In this document: positions 17,408 to 25,996 of the stretch, one piece after another
How positions within the stretch are numbered: the stretch's first letter is position 1
Layout of the letters: every line of letters starts with the position of its first letter
DNA from: Nesterenkonia sandarakina
GTDB taxonomy: Bacteria; Actinomycetota; Actinomycetes; Actinomycetales; Micrococcaceae
Direction of reading: 5' to 3'
Length of the DNA stretch: 64,000 bases
NCBI RefSeq assembly: GCF_013410215.1
Contig: NZ_JACCFQ010000001.1
Location: 682,001-746,000 of the forward strand
The notes under the pieces: model-generated
What the model was told of the DNA's origin: nothing
Seen by the model: only the letters and a program-made list of their open reading frames with translations
Database searches by the model: none
Translations under genes and position numbers: made by a program

Positions 17408-19528
17408 TCAGGCCATCCCCGGTGCGGGGTTCTCCACGGAACCGCCGCCGCGGGCGGTGACCCGTGCGCCGTCGTCCTGGGGCTCAGTCGTCTCAGACGA
17501 CCCGTCCCCGCGGCCACGCCGGACGACCTGCAGGACCACGGCCACCGCGAGGGCCGCCATGCCGCCGACCGAGATCAGCAGATCCGGGTAGATCAGCATC
17601 AGACCGCCCAGGATGAGCAGCACCCGCTCGACGACGTTCGCGCGCAGCAGCAGATACCCGGCAAGGCCTGCGGCCAGCGCGATCATCCCCACGATCACAG
17701 TGAGCAGGGACGTTGCCAGTTCGTCCCAGGTGCCCTGCAGCAGCAGCGCCGGCTGCAGGATGAACACGTACGGGATCAGGAACCCGGCCAGCGCGATCTT
17801 CACCGCCGCCACACCGGCCGCCATCGGGTTCGCCCCGGCGATGCCGGCACCGGCATAGGCGGCGAGACAGACCGGTGGTGTGATGTCTGCCAGGATGCCG
17901 AAGAAGAACACGAACATATGCGCCGCGATCAGCGGGACGTCGAAGTTGTTGTACAGGATCGGCGCCGCCACGGAGGCGGTGACCACGTAGTTCGCGGTGG
18001 TCGGCAGGCCCATGCCCAGGATGATGCAGGCGATCATGACGAAGAAGAGCACCAGCAGGAAGCTGCCTCCGGCGATGGAGACCAGCCCGCGGCCGAGCTG
18101 ACCACCGAGTCCGGTCGCCGTCACGGTGCCAGCCACGATGCCCGCCGTGGCGCAGGCCGCGATCACCGGCAGCGCAGTCCGTGCCGCCGCGATGAAGAGC
18201 TCCACGAACCCACGCAGGTTCAGTCGCGTGGAGGAACGGAAGAAGCTCAGCACGATCGCTGTGGCGATGCCCAGCAGCGCCGCCCGCGTGGGGGTCAGCC
18301 CCGAGATCAGGGTGCCGATGATGACCACCAGCGGCAGCAGCAGGTCCGCCCGGGTCAGCAGGGACCGGATGCTCGGAAGCTCCTCCACCGGAAGTCCCTC
18401 GATCTGCTGACGCTTCGCCTCGAAGTGCACCGAGAGGAAGGCCCCCAGGAAGTAGAGCAGCGCAGGGATGATCGCGATCACGATCAGGTCGTTGTACTCC
18501 ACGTTCGGGACGTTCTGCGCCATGATGAACGCCGCAGCGCCCATGATCGGAGGCATCAGCTGCCCGCCGGTGGAGGCGGTGGCCTCAGTGGCCGCGGCGA
18601 AGTGTGGCTTGAACCCTGCCTTCTTCATGATCGGGATCGTGAAGGAGCCCGAGGCGACGGTGTTGGCCACCGAGGACCCTGAGACCATGCCCTGCAGACC
18701 TGAGGCCGCGACGGCGGCCTTCGCCGGTCCGCCGGTGTACTTGCCCGCAGCCCGGAAGGCCAGGTCGTTGAAGAACTGGCCGATGTTCGTGCGCAGCAGG
18801 ACCACGGCGAAGAGCAGGAACAGGAAGATGAAGTTCGCTGAGACCTGCAGCGGGGTGCCGAAGATGGAACGGGTGGAGAGGAAGGTCTCCGCGGCGAAGG
18901 CATCCAAGGATCGCCCGCGATGCGGGAAGATCGGGCTCATGTTGCCCCAGATGCCGTAGGCGATGGCCACGCTGGCGATGATCACGATCGGCAGACCCAC
19001 GCAGCGGCGGGTCGCTTCCAGGACCAGCAGGGTCCCGGCCACAGCCACGGTGTAGTCCAGCGCGCTGAAGCCCAGGATCTGCACGGCGTTGCCGACCAGG
19101 TAGTCGTAGCGGAAGACGATGTAGAGGTTCACCGCCATGCCAGCTGCCGCGAGAACGGCGTCATACCAGGGCACACCGCGGCCACGACCGAGCAGCAGGT
19201 CCTTCCAGAGGACCCCGCTGGGCGGGACGTTGAGCAGCTTCTTGCTCGCTGGGTAGAGCAGGAAGACCAGGGAGGTGGCGCCTGCCAGGTGCAGGGCGCC
19301 GTGGATCCAGCCCGTGAAGGGCCGCTCGAGAGCGTAGTAGAGGTGGTACAGGGTGAAGGCCACGGAGAGCCCGCCGACGAGCCAGGTCCACCATCCCAGG
19401 TCCGTCCGGAATCGACTCGAGGTGTCGTGCTGCCGAAGAACCTCGGCCGCCCGCTCCTCCGCACCGACCCCCGGCTCCTGCTGATCCGCAGGAGCCGGGG
19501 AGCGATTCTCAGCGGTGCTGCGTGTCAC
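17408..19528 (-). CDS. TAXI-TRAP transporter fused permease (DctQM type)
   Basis: A 706-residue membrane protein that fuses the small four-helix and the large twelve-helix TRAP subunits. It follows, and is coupled by GTGA to, a TAXI-type binding protein. Conserved stretches such as GSSVANTVASGSFTIP and GMGLPTTANYVV mark the TRAP large subunit. It uses a sodium or proton gradient to import an organic acid captured by the binding protein. The C-terminal ~35 residues are polar and disordered. The substrate is unknown; TAXI systems include glutamate- and sialate-like transporters. Confidence 0.93.
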   Translation of the reverse strand: MTRSTAENRSPAPADQQEPGVGAEERAAEVLRQHDTSSRFRTDLGWWTWLVGGLSVAFTLYHLYYALERPFTGWIHGALHLAGATSLVFLLYPASKKLLNVPPSGVLWKDLLLGRGRGVPWYDAVLAAAGMAVNLYIVFRYDYLVGNAVQILGFSALDYTVAVAGTLLVLEATRRCVGLPIVIIASVAIAYGIWGNMSPIFPHRGRSLDAFAAETFLSTRSIFGTPLQVSANFIFLFLLFAVVLLRTNIGQFFNDLAFRAAGKYTGGPAKAAVAASGLQGMVSGSSVANTVASGSFTIPIMKKAGFKPHFAAATEATASTGGQLMPPIMGAAAFIMAQNVPNVEYNDLIVIAIIPALLYFLGAFLSVHFEAKRQQIEGLPVEELPSIRSLLTRADLLLPLVVIIGTLISGLTPTRAALLGIATAIVLSFFRSSTRLNLRGFVELFIAAARTALPVIAACATAGIVAGTVTATGLGGQLGRGLVSIAGGSFLLVLFFVMIACIILGMGLPTTANYVVTASVAAPILYNNFDVPLIAAHMFVFFFGILADITPPVCLAAYAGAGIAGANPMAAGVAAVKIALAGFLIPYVFILQPALLLQGTWDELATSLLTVIVGMIALAAGLAGYLLLRANVVERVLLILGGLMLIYPDLLISVGGMAALAVAVVLQVVRRGRGDGSSETTEPQDDGARVTARGGGSVENPAPGMA

Positions 19529-20529
19529 GGCAGTTCGATGCCCTGCTCTTCGAAGTACCGCTGCGCACCGGGGTGCAGCGGGATGTCGCCGATGCCGGTC
19601 AGGGCGTTCTCCTCGGTGATGTTCTCGCCGACCTCGAGGGTGATGTCGCCGGCGTTCTCCAGCGTGGCGGCGGTGATCTCGTAGCCGAGATCCTCGCTGA
19701 CCTGGGTGGTGGAGGCGACCAGCGCGGCGAAGACCGAGACGGTGGTGACGTCCTCGTCGAGGAAGTCGTAGGCGTCTGCGGAGATGTCATAGGACTCAGC
19801 GCCGGAGTTCTCCGAGATCGCGTCGGTCATGTCATCTTCGATTCCCAGAAGCCTGACATCGGTGGAGGCCGCCAGCTGGGTCAGCCCGGCGACCGGGGTG
19901 CCGACCACGAAGATCGAGGCGTCGATCTGGCTGTCCGCGAGCATGTCCGTGGAGGTGCCGAAGTCGGCGACCTCCGCGGTGTAGTCGCCCTCCTCGATGC
20001 CGTGGGCGGCCAGGATGGCGTCGGAGATCGCGCGGGTGCCGGAGCCGGAGTCGCCCACGGCGATGGTCTGACCCTCGAGGTCCTCGATGGACTCGATGCC
20101 GGAGTCCTCGCGGACGATGATGTGCGCGGCCTCCGGGTAGAGGTTGGAGATCCAGCCGAAGTTGTCCAGCTCGATGCCGTCGAGGTCCTCGATCTCACCG
20201 GCCACGCCGCTGGCGGCGGTGTCGTTCTGACTCAGGCCGAGCTGCATCTCCTCCTGATAGATCCCGCCGAGGTTGTCTGCGGATCCGCTGGTCTCGATGG
20301 CGGTGACCGAGACGTCCTCGATGTTGTCCTCGAAGATCGCGGCCAGCTCGTCTCCGAGCGGGAAGTAGGTGCCGGCGGTGCTGCCGGTGCCGAAGGTCAG
20401 CTCATTGGTGAAGCTGTCCTCGTCGCCGGTCTGGACCTCTGCGTCCCCACCTTCGTCGTCCCCTCCGCAGGCGGACAGGGCCAGTGCGGCTGCGGCGGTC
20501 GCCGCAATTGCTGTTCGACGCATTTTCAT
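19525..20529 (-). CDS. TAXI-family TRAP solute-binding lipoprotein
   Basis: 334 residues. A signal peptide ends in the lipobox LALSAC. The mature protein is strongly acidic, with the family motifs GTGSTAGTYFPLG and GDSGSGTR. It delivers a carboxylate ligand to the fused permease. The start ATG at 20529 has GAGGAG 8 nt upstream; a frame reaching 20646 crosses the promoter region and is rejected. Confidence 0.92.
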   Translation of the reverse strand: MKMRRTAIAATAAAALALSACGGDDEGGDAEVQTGDEDSFTNELTFGTGSTAGTYFPLGDELAAIFEDNIEDVSVTAIETSGSADNLGGIYQEEMQLGLSQNDTAASGVAGEIEDLDGIELDNFGWISNLYPEAAHIIVREDSGIESIEDLEGQTIAVGDSGSGTRAISDAILAAHGIEEGDYTAEVADFGTSTDMLADSQIDASIFVVGTPVAGLTQLAASTDVRLLGIEDDMTDAISENSGAESYDISADAYDFLDEDVTTVSVFAALVASTTQVSEDLGYEITAATLENAGDITLEVGENITEENALTGIGDIPLHPGAQRYFEEQGIELP

Positions 20530-20627
20530 GAGTCTTCTCCTCAGTCGGGTGATATCAAGGTGCGTGGGATGTCCAGAGATGCGTTGAGCAGCCCACGGAT
20601 TGAGTACACGGTGCGATGTGTAGTCAG

Positions 20628-20658
20628 CCACTTTACCGTGGTGCAAGACACTTTAGTG
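20628..20658. promoter_or_regulatory. Repeated operator-like motif between TRAP genes and DUF4031-HD gene
   Basis: CACTTTA occurs twice, 21 bp apart (about two helical turns), inside CCACTTTACCGTGG (20628-20641) and the palindrome CACTTTAGTG (20649-20658). On the minus strand each repeat reads TAAAGT, which fits a -10 box for the TAXI-TRAP operon. This is a likely regulator-binding region; the regulator is unknown. Confidence 0.45.
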
Positions 20659-20768
20659 GCTAGATGGCGACCCTCCTTAGACTGTCCTATACGGATGATC
20701 AGGGTGTTTCGTGTTTTTCGCAGCGTGGAAACCACGCGCCGAGGCGTCGAGAGTCGGGAGGAGCTGGG

Positions 20769-21755
20769 ATGACGATCTATATCGACCCGCCGACCTGGCC
20801 GGCGCACGGCACCGTGTTCTCCCACCTGATCTCGGATCACTCGCTCGAGGAGCTCCACGAGGCCGCCCAGGCCGCCGGCGTGAGCATCCGCGCCTTCGAT
20901 CGGGATCACTATGATGTGCCGGCCCACCGGTTCGATGACCTGGTGGGGCGTGGGGCGGTGCCGGTCTCAGGGCGCGAGCTGACCCGGATCCTGCTCGGCT
21001 GCGGGTTGCGGATCCCAGCCGCGCAGCGCCCGGAGAAGCTGCGCCGGAACCTGACGCGCGCCTGGGACCGGTTGGGCGCGCAGTGGGACCAGACCCGGCG
21101 CAGCGCACCCGCCTCCGGGCCCCGCGAGACCGACGACGACGGCCCAGCCTCCCGGCTCGCCGGCGCAGACGAGCCGTGGGTGGCGCTGGGCGAGGAGCTG
21201 CTCGGCCGCTGGTCCGAGCCACACCGGAACTACCACTCACTGACCCATCTCGGCTCGGTGCTGCACGGGGTGGGTGCGCTCCAGCGGGCCGGAGAACTGA
21301 CGTCACAGCAGCGCCCGGTCGTCGCGCTGGCCGCCTGGTTCCATGACGCCGTCTACGCCGGGGCGCCGGAGACCGATGAGGAGCTCTCTGCGAGGCTTGC
21401 GGAGGAACGGCTCGAGGCGCTGCTCCCCGCAAGTGCGGTGGCGGAGACCGCACGGTTGGTGCGGCTCACCGCGCACCATGACCCTCAGACCGGGGACCGC
21501 TCAGGGGCGGTGCTGGTGGACGCCGATCTCGCAGTGCTGGCCCAGGCGCCGGAGCACTACTCGCGCTACGTCGCAGCCGTGCGTGCGGACTACAGCCACG
21601 TGGACGAGGAGGACTTCCGTCGCGGCAGGGCGCAGGTGCTGCAGCGGCTGCTCGCAGCGCCGTCGCTGTTCCGCACCGCCACCGGGGTCCAGCGGTGGGA
21701 GCCGCAGGCTCGGGTGAATCTGATGCGCGAGCTCGAGCAGCTCAGTCGCCGCTGA
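20769..21755 (+). CDS. DUF4031 - HD-domain fusion protein
   Basis: 328 residues. Residues 1-~85 match the DUF4031 type (TIYIDPPTWPAHGTVFSHL), and about 125-320 are a COG4339-like HD domain with the metal-binding HRNYHSL, FHDAVY, LTAHHD and LVDADLAVL motifs. HD proteins of this type are predicted phosphohydrolases. The ATG at 20769 has GGAGGAG 5 nt upstream. It is divergent from the TRAP operon and overlaps the convergent thiamine-binding gene by 14 bp. Confidence 0.82.
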   Translation: MTIYIDPPTWPAHGTVFSHLISDHSLEELHEAAQAAGVSIRAFDRDHYDVPAHRFDDLVGRGAVPVSGRELTRILLGCGLRIPAAQRPEKLRRNLTRAWDRLGAQWDQTRRSAPASGPRETDDDGPASRLAGADEPWVALGEELLGRWSEPHRNYHSLTHLGSVLHGVGALQRAGELTSQQRPVVALAAWFHDAVYAGAPETDEELSARLAEERLEALLPASAVAETARLVRLTAHHDPQTGDRSGAVLVDADLAVLAQAPEHYSRYVAAVRADYSHVDEEDFRRGRAQVLQRLLAAPSLFRTATGVQRWEPQARVNLMRELEQLSRR

Positions 21756-22047
21756 GGCGCTGCTCGAGCCGGGTCACCTTCTCGGTGAGCTGCCCGGTGA
21801 ATCCCTCGCGGATATCCGCCTTGACCACGAGGCTGACCCGGGAGCTGACCGCGGCCACGGCCTCGGTGGCGCGTCGGATGACATCGAAGACCTCGTCCCA
21901 GTCGCCTTCGACGGTGGTGAACATCGACGTGGTCTCGTGCGGCAGCCCAGACTCACGCACCACACGGACGGCTTCGGCCACGGCCGCGCTGAGCGACCCG
22001 TCGGGGATGTCCACGGCGACGGGCGCGACGGAGAAGGCTGCCAACAT
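21742..22047 (-). CDS. MTH1187/YqgV-type thiamine-binding protein
   Basis: A 101-residue ferredoxin-like-fold protein (former DUF77). AAFSVAPVAV, HETTSMFTTVEGDWDEVFDVI and VSLVVKADIR are typical. Family members bind thiamine or related metabolites as tetramers. It starts 10 bp after tadC. A -10 box TAATCT (minus strand, 22055-22060) overlaps the tadC stop and lies 7 nt before the ATG, so it probably has its own leaderless transcript. Confidence 0.87.
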   Translation of the reverse strand: MLAAFSVAPVAVDIPDGSLSAAVAEAVRVVRESGLPHETTSMFTTVEGDWDEVFDVIRRATEAVAAVSSRVSLVVKADIREGFTGQLTEKVTRLEQRLSGD

Positions 22048-22054
22048 GAGTCAC

Positions 22055-22060
22055 AGATTA
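22055..22060 (-). promoter_or_regulatory. -10 box of thiamine-binding gene, overlapping tadC stop
   Basis: TAATCT on the minus strand, 7 nt before the ATG at 22047. Confidence 0.5.
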
Positions 22061-22681
22061 CGTCAGTTCCTGGACCATGCCCAGGACCACGGGGATCACG
22101 CCGATCAGGATGAAGCCCGGCAGGAAGCACAGCCCCAGAGGCAGCACCATCTGCACTCCCAGCCGAGCGGCCTGCTCCTCCACGGCGCGTCTGCGCCGTC
22201 TGCGCGCCTGGGTCGCGGTGAGTTCCAGAAGCTCTGCGGTGGGCGCACCGGTGGCGTGAGCGAAGGCCAGTTCCTGCCCGTACTCGCGCAGCGGGGTGTC
22301 ACCGGCTACACAGGACCAGGCGTGCTTCCACTGCTGACCTGCGGCGAGTCCACGATGTACCCGGGCCAGCGGTGCGCAACCCGGGACGTCCTCGCCCAGC
22401 CGCTGGACTGCAGCGTCGATCCCGACACCAGCGCGCAGCATCGCCGCCGTGAGGTCCAGAAGCGTCGCCGCGTCGGGGGCGCGCGGCGACGCGGATCTCT
22501 CCGCGGAGCAACTCTGCGCTGGGGATCTCGCGGAGGATCTCTGCGCGGTGAACTTCTGCGCGGCGAAGCCGCCTGCGGGGGTTCGTCGCTGGCGAGGCAC
22601 TGGTGGGACCGACACCAGCAGCACCAGGAGACCTACCAGCAGCGCGCACACGAGTCCCGAGAGCAGCTGCCACTCAGCCAT
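22058..22681 (-). CDS. tadC: TadC-like pilus platform protein (T2SS F domain)
   Basis: 207 residues. There is an N-terminal transmembrane helix, an Arg/Ala-rich linker, a T2SSF cytoplasmic domain (LTAAMLRAGVGIDAAV and LAFAHATGAPTAELLE) and a hydrophobic C-terminal hairpin. It forms the inner-membrane platform with TadB. It overlaps tadB by 8 nt and ends the ssd-tadA-tadB-tadC run. Its expected partners, the pilin genes, are at 12028-12996 on the opposite strand. Confidence 0.85.
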   Translation of the reverse strand: MAEWQLLSGLVCALLVGLLVLLVSVPPVPRQRRTPAGGFAAQKFTAQRSSARSPAQSCSAERSASPRAPDAATLLDLTAAMLRAGVGIDAAVQRLGEDVPGCAPLARVHRGLAAGQQWKHAWSCVAGDTPLREYGQELAFAHATGAPTAELLELTATQARRRRRRAVEEQAARLGVQMVLPLGLCFLPGFILIGVIPVVLGMVQELT

Positions 22682-23519
22682 GCCGCGCCACCGACCGGAT
22701 CATGGCGCTGCTCCAGTGCCAACCCAGGAGCATGCACCCCAGGCCCAGCAGAAGACACCCCCAGCCCAGCACCGAGCCGAACAGGACTGCGAGCGGAGCA
22801 GCGCCCATCAGTGCCCCCAGCACCACTCCGCCCACGGGCAGTGCGGCGAGGATGCCTTGGGTCAGACGCGGACCAGCCGCCGCGGCGCGCACGGCGGCCT
22901 CCAGCGCAGCCGAGTCCTCCATGGAGTCGGCCGCTTTACGGCAGAGCCTGGCCAGTGGCGCGCCCGTGGATTGAGAGAGCGCATGGCTGCTGATCAGACT
23001 CTCGAGGACCTCTGCGAGGACCCCCTGAGCGCCGGGCGAGGCACCGGACCCGAGGACCCGGGAGTGCACAGTGGCCGTCGCAGTCCACAGGCGCCGCCCC
23101 CAAGCCGAAGACCCCGGGATGCTCAGCGAGTCCAGGCTGCGCCGGAGCCCGACCACGGCACCGAGTCCCGCCTGCTCCGCCGCGGCCGCCAACACACAGA
23201 CCTGGGTCAGCGGGTGCTCGGTGTCCCGCGAGCGCCAGTGTGAACTGAGGTCGGCCCAGGCCTGCGCCTGCGACCTTCCCGACTGCAGCAGCGACGCGTA
23301 TTGGTGCAGCAGCACCTCGGCGCTGCCGCGCAGCTCATCCTCACCACCGCCATGAGACCTGCTGCCTCGCAGAATCCCGCTGACCAGCGGAATCACCCTG
23401 AGCACCCGGCGCCGCAGACCACCGGACGCCCGGCGAGACGGCGGAACCCCGAGGAGACCTGCGATCGCCGCGGCCGTCCCGAGAGCGCAGATCAGCAGCA
23501 GCTGCGCCGGCTCGGTCAT
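22674..23519 (-). CDS. tadB: TadB-like pilus platform protein (T2SS F domain)
   Basis: 281 residues. An N-terminal helix (LLLICALGTAAAIAGLLG) is followed by the T2SSF domain, with HALSQSTGAPLARLCRKAADSM, and two C-terminal helices. The start ATG at 23519 overlaps the tadA stop (ATGA); a longer frame to 23642 lies within tadA and is rejected. It pairs with TadC as the membrane platform on which the ATPase acts. Confidence 0.85.
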   Translation of the reverse strand: MTEPAQLLLICALGTAAAIAGLLGVPPSRRASGGLRRRVLRVIPLVSGILRGSRSHGGGEDELRGSAEVLLHQYASLLQSGRSQAQAWADLSSHWRSRDTEHPLTQVCVLAAAAEQAGLGAVVGLRRSLDSLSIPGSSAWGRRLWTATATVHSRVLGSGASPGAQGVLAEVLESLISSHALSQSTGAPLARLCRKAADSMEDSAALEAAVRAAAAGPRLTQGILAALPVGGVVLGALMGAAPLAVLFGSVLGWGCLLLGLGCMLLGWHWSSAMIRSVARHG

Positions 23520-24670
23520 CGCAGACCGATCCGGCGGGTCAGCTCGTCCCATCCGCTCTGGGTCTGCACGTCCGCTCGGCCAGCCGAGCCGAGCGGCCCG
23601 CCCACCAGCGCCGGCACCATCTGCAGCACCCGTTCTCGGCAATGGACCAGGGAGATCGCCACCGGCATCCGACGTCCGCAGCGGCGCTCCATGTGGATGA
23701 CAGCGTCCAGGGCGGCCCCGGCCTGAAGCGCCACCGATTCCGGTGAGAGCTCGGCGAGCGCGCCCATCGCGGTGAGCCGGGCTGGCACCGCTTGAGGAGA
23801 GTTCGCGTGGACCGTCCCCACCGCCCCCTGGTGCCCGGTGTTCATCGCCGCCAGGAAGTCCTTGAGTTCACTGCCCCGGCACTCCCCGACGATGAGTCGG
23901 TCCGGGCGCATCCGCAGCGTCTCTCGGACCAGCTGGCCGATTCCCAGCGCACCGGCTCCTTCGACGTTGCCCCGGCGCTGCTGCAGGTGCAGCACATGCG
24001 GGTGGTCCGGGCGCAGCTCCGTGGTGTCCTCCACGATGATGATCCGCTCCTGCTGCGGGCACTCGGCGAGCATCGCTGCCAGCAGGCTGGTCTTCCCGGA
24101 GCCGGTGGAGCCGGAGATCAGACAGTTCATCCGGGCCTCGATGATGCCGCGCAGGACCGGCAGCCACACCTCCGGGGCGTCCCACTGCTGCGCGAGGTGA
24201 TCCAGGCTCGAGGTTGAGCCGCGGGAGATGCGCACCGAGATCATCGTGCCCTCCACCGCGACCGGCGGGATCACGGCGTGGATCCGGCAGTCCCCGATCC
24301 GGCCGTCGGCGCAGGGCTGGCCTTCATCGAGCCGACCGCCCGAGAGTGCGATCAGTCGCCGCGCCAGACCGCGCACCTGCGCCTCCGTCGCGAAGCTCAC
24401 AGCGGTCAGCCTCAGTCCGGCCTCTCCGTCGGTCCAGACCTGCCGGAGCCCATCGATGAGCACATCGGTGACATCGGGCTGGTCGACCAGCGGCTGCAGC
24501 GGCCCTAACCCGACCAGCTCATCGCGCAGCGCCCTGACCAGCTCACCGGTGCTTCGAGCTCCCAGCGCCAACCCTGCGGCGCGGACCGCCTCAGCGATGC
24601 GCGCGGCGGTCACCGGCTCCGGAGAGCTGGTCAGCTTCTCCCGGAGGGCCTGAAGCTGCTGATCACTCAT
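23516..24670 (-). CDS. tadA: TadA/CpaF-type pilus assembly ATPase
   Basis: A 384-residue secretion ATPase of the VirB11/CpaF class. Walker A is GSTGSGKTSLL, an aspartate-box-like IIIVEDTTEL follows, then Walker B-type LIVGECRGSEL and a His-containing NTGHQGAVGTVHANS switch region. It powers pilin extrusion. The start overlaps ssd by 8 nt. It is shorter at the N-terminus than typical TadA (about 450), as usual for the actinobacterial Rv3659c group. Confidence 0.93.
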   Translation of the reverse strand: MSDQQLQALREKLTSSPEPVTAARIAEAVRAAGLALGARSTGELVRALRDELVGLGPLQPLVDQPDVTDVLIDGLRQVWTDGEAGLRLTAVSFATEAQVRGLARRLIALSGGRLDEGQPCADGRIGDCRIHAVIPPVAVEGTMISVRISRGSTSSLDHLAQQWDAPEVWLPVLRGIIEARMNCLISGSTGSGKTSLLAAMLAECPQQERIIIVEDTTELRPDHPHVLHLQQRRGNVEGAGALGIGQLVRETLRMRPDRLIVGECRGSELKDFLAAMNTGHQGAVGTVHANSPQAVPARLTAMGALAELSPESVALQAGAALDAVIHMERRCGRRMPVAISLVHCRERVLQMVPALVGGPLGSAGRADVQTQSGWDELTRRIGLR

Positions 24671-25793
24671 GGCGGACCCGTTGTTCCAGGTCCAGGACCT
24701 CCAGCAGCGCTCCTATACAGGAGGCGCCTCGCCGCGAGCGCAGCAACTCATAGGCTGCACCGAGGTCCTCTTCGCGGCGGAGCCAGCGCTGTTCGGGGAT
24801 CGCTCCGGCCAGTGGAAGATCCGCGGCGAGCGTCAGATCGTTGAGATCCCACCCAGCCTGCGCGGCTCCGTTGACGACCAGCATCCGCGGGGCTCCGTCT
24901 GCGTCGCCCAGCTGCCGGGACGCGGCGGCGCCGCGTGCGCTGCACGGGGTGACCAGCAGCAGCTGATCCAGGTGTTCGCGCACCAGCGACTCTGTTTCGG
25001 GATCCCGTCCGAGGTCGATCAGCACGGTGTCGAAGGCTCTGCGGGCCGCACGCACCACCGGTTCCAGCATCCGCTGCCGCACCTGGCGACCGGGAGCTCC
25101 GCTGAGCACGTGCACTGCGTCCCGGACCGGCAGCGCGGCGGCCAGCTGCGTGGCGGCTATCTCTCCCTCCAGGTCGGCAAGCTCCTCCCACCCGAATTCT
25201 GCGGCTCCCTCTGCGCTGTGCCCTGGCTCCGGCCTGCGACGTGCATCTGGGGTGGGCATCCCCACTCCAGATGCCATCCGATGTGACCGGGCATCTGAGA
25301 GTGTTGCGATCCCAGACCCCGGCGCCGGGTCAGCATCGATGAGCAGCACCGACGCCCCGCGCACTGCCTGCTCCGCCGCCAGGAGATACGCCACGGTGCT
25401 GGCTCCGACCCCGCCCAAGACGCCGGCCACTGCCACGACCCGGCCGGGGCTGCGGTCCAGGAGCTGCTCGCTGAGGTGCCGGGCCAGCCATCCCTCTGCG
25501 GCGGGCAGCGGGACCGGCCGCAGCCCGGTGTGCTCTGCCGCGATCTTCCACAGCCGCTGCTCCTCTCCGGGACCCCCGCCTGGGTCTCCCAGCAGCAGAG
25601 CGCCCCGCCCGTGGCGGGCCGACGCGGGCGGGGCGTCAGCACCGCACATCAGGACCGCCCAGTCCCGGGACGCGGCGGCATCCCAGCTTTCACGACACTC
25701 CAGCGCAGCACCCACGGTGGCCGCGATCAGTGCGACGTCGTCACGCAGCACACGGTTCGCCGTGATCAGCAGAAGGCGAGGTTCAGGGTCCAT
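24663..25793 (-). CDS. ssd: Ssd / CpaE-like septum-site or pilus-positioning protein
   Basis: 376 residues. A receiver-like N-terminal region (about 1-115) is followed by a MinD/ParA-type ATPase domain with the deviant Walker motif GVLGGVGASTVAYLLA. The position expected for the catalytic lysine is not KT but AS, a departure from active ParA ATPases that is common in the Rv3660c family. It heads the tad gene run and may position or regulate the pilus machine. The ATG at 25793 has GGGTGAAGG just upstream. Confidence 0.83.
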   Translation of the reverse strand: MDPEPRLLLITANRVLRDDVALIAATVGAALECRESWDAAASRDWAVLMCGADAPPASARHGRGALLLGDPGGGPGEEQRLWKIAAEHTGLRPVPLPAAEGWLARHLSEQLLDRSPGRVVAVAGVLGGVGASTVAYLLAAEQAVRGASVLLIDADPAPGSGIATLSDARSHRMASGVGMPTPDARRRPEPGHSAEGAAEFGWEELADLEGEIAATQLAAALPVRDAVHVLSGAPGRQVRQRMLEPVVRAARRAFDTVLIDLGRDPETESLVREHLDQLLLVTPCSARGAAASRQLGDADGAPRMLVVNGAAQAGWDLNDLTLAADLPLAGAIPEQRWLRREEDLGAAYELLRSRRGASCIGALLEVLDLEQRVRHE

Positions 25794-25984
25794 GCCTTCA
25801 CCCTGCCGCGGGTTGGGGCTGGGGTCCGCCGGGGCTGCCGAGCTGTGGGCCGCTCCATCGGGGAGCGGGATCTCACCCGAGGTGGGGAAAAGTCCACAGA
25901 GGAGACACACCCCGGCTCCGAACCCGTCTGCGTGCGCCAGAGGTGCCAAGAGCTCCAGCCCCTGCGCACCGCGACGGCCGCCTC

Positions 25985-25990
25985 TAGACT
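25985..25990 (+). promoter_or_regulatory. -10 box of leaderless PIG-L gene
   Basis: TAGACT, six bases before the ATG at 25997. Confidence 0.5.
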
Positions 25991-25996
25991 GGGCCG

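Noticed and set aside
22599-22610. 12-nt match to the 11950 hairpin arm as a recombination site
   Set aside because: It lies in tadC coding sequence and could be chance in GC-rich DNA. It is mentioned only as weak support for the inversion.
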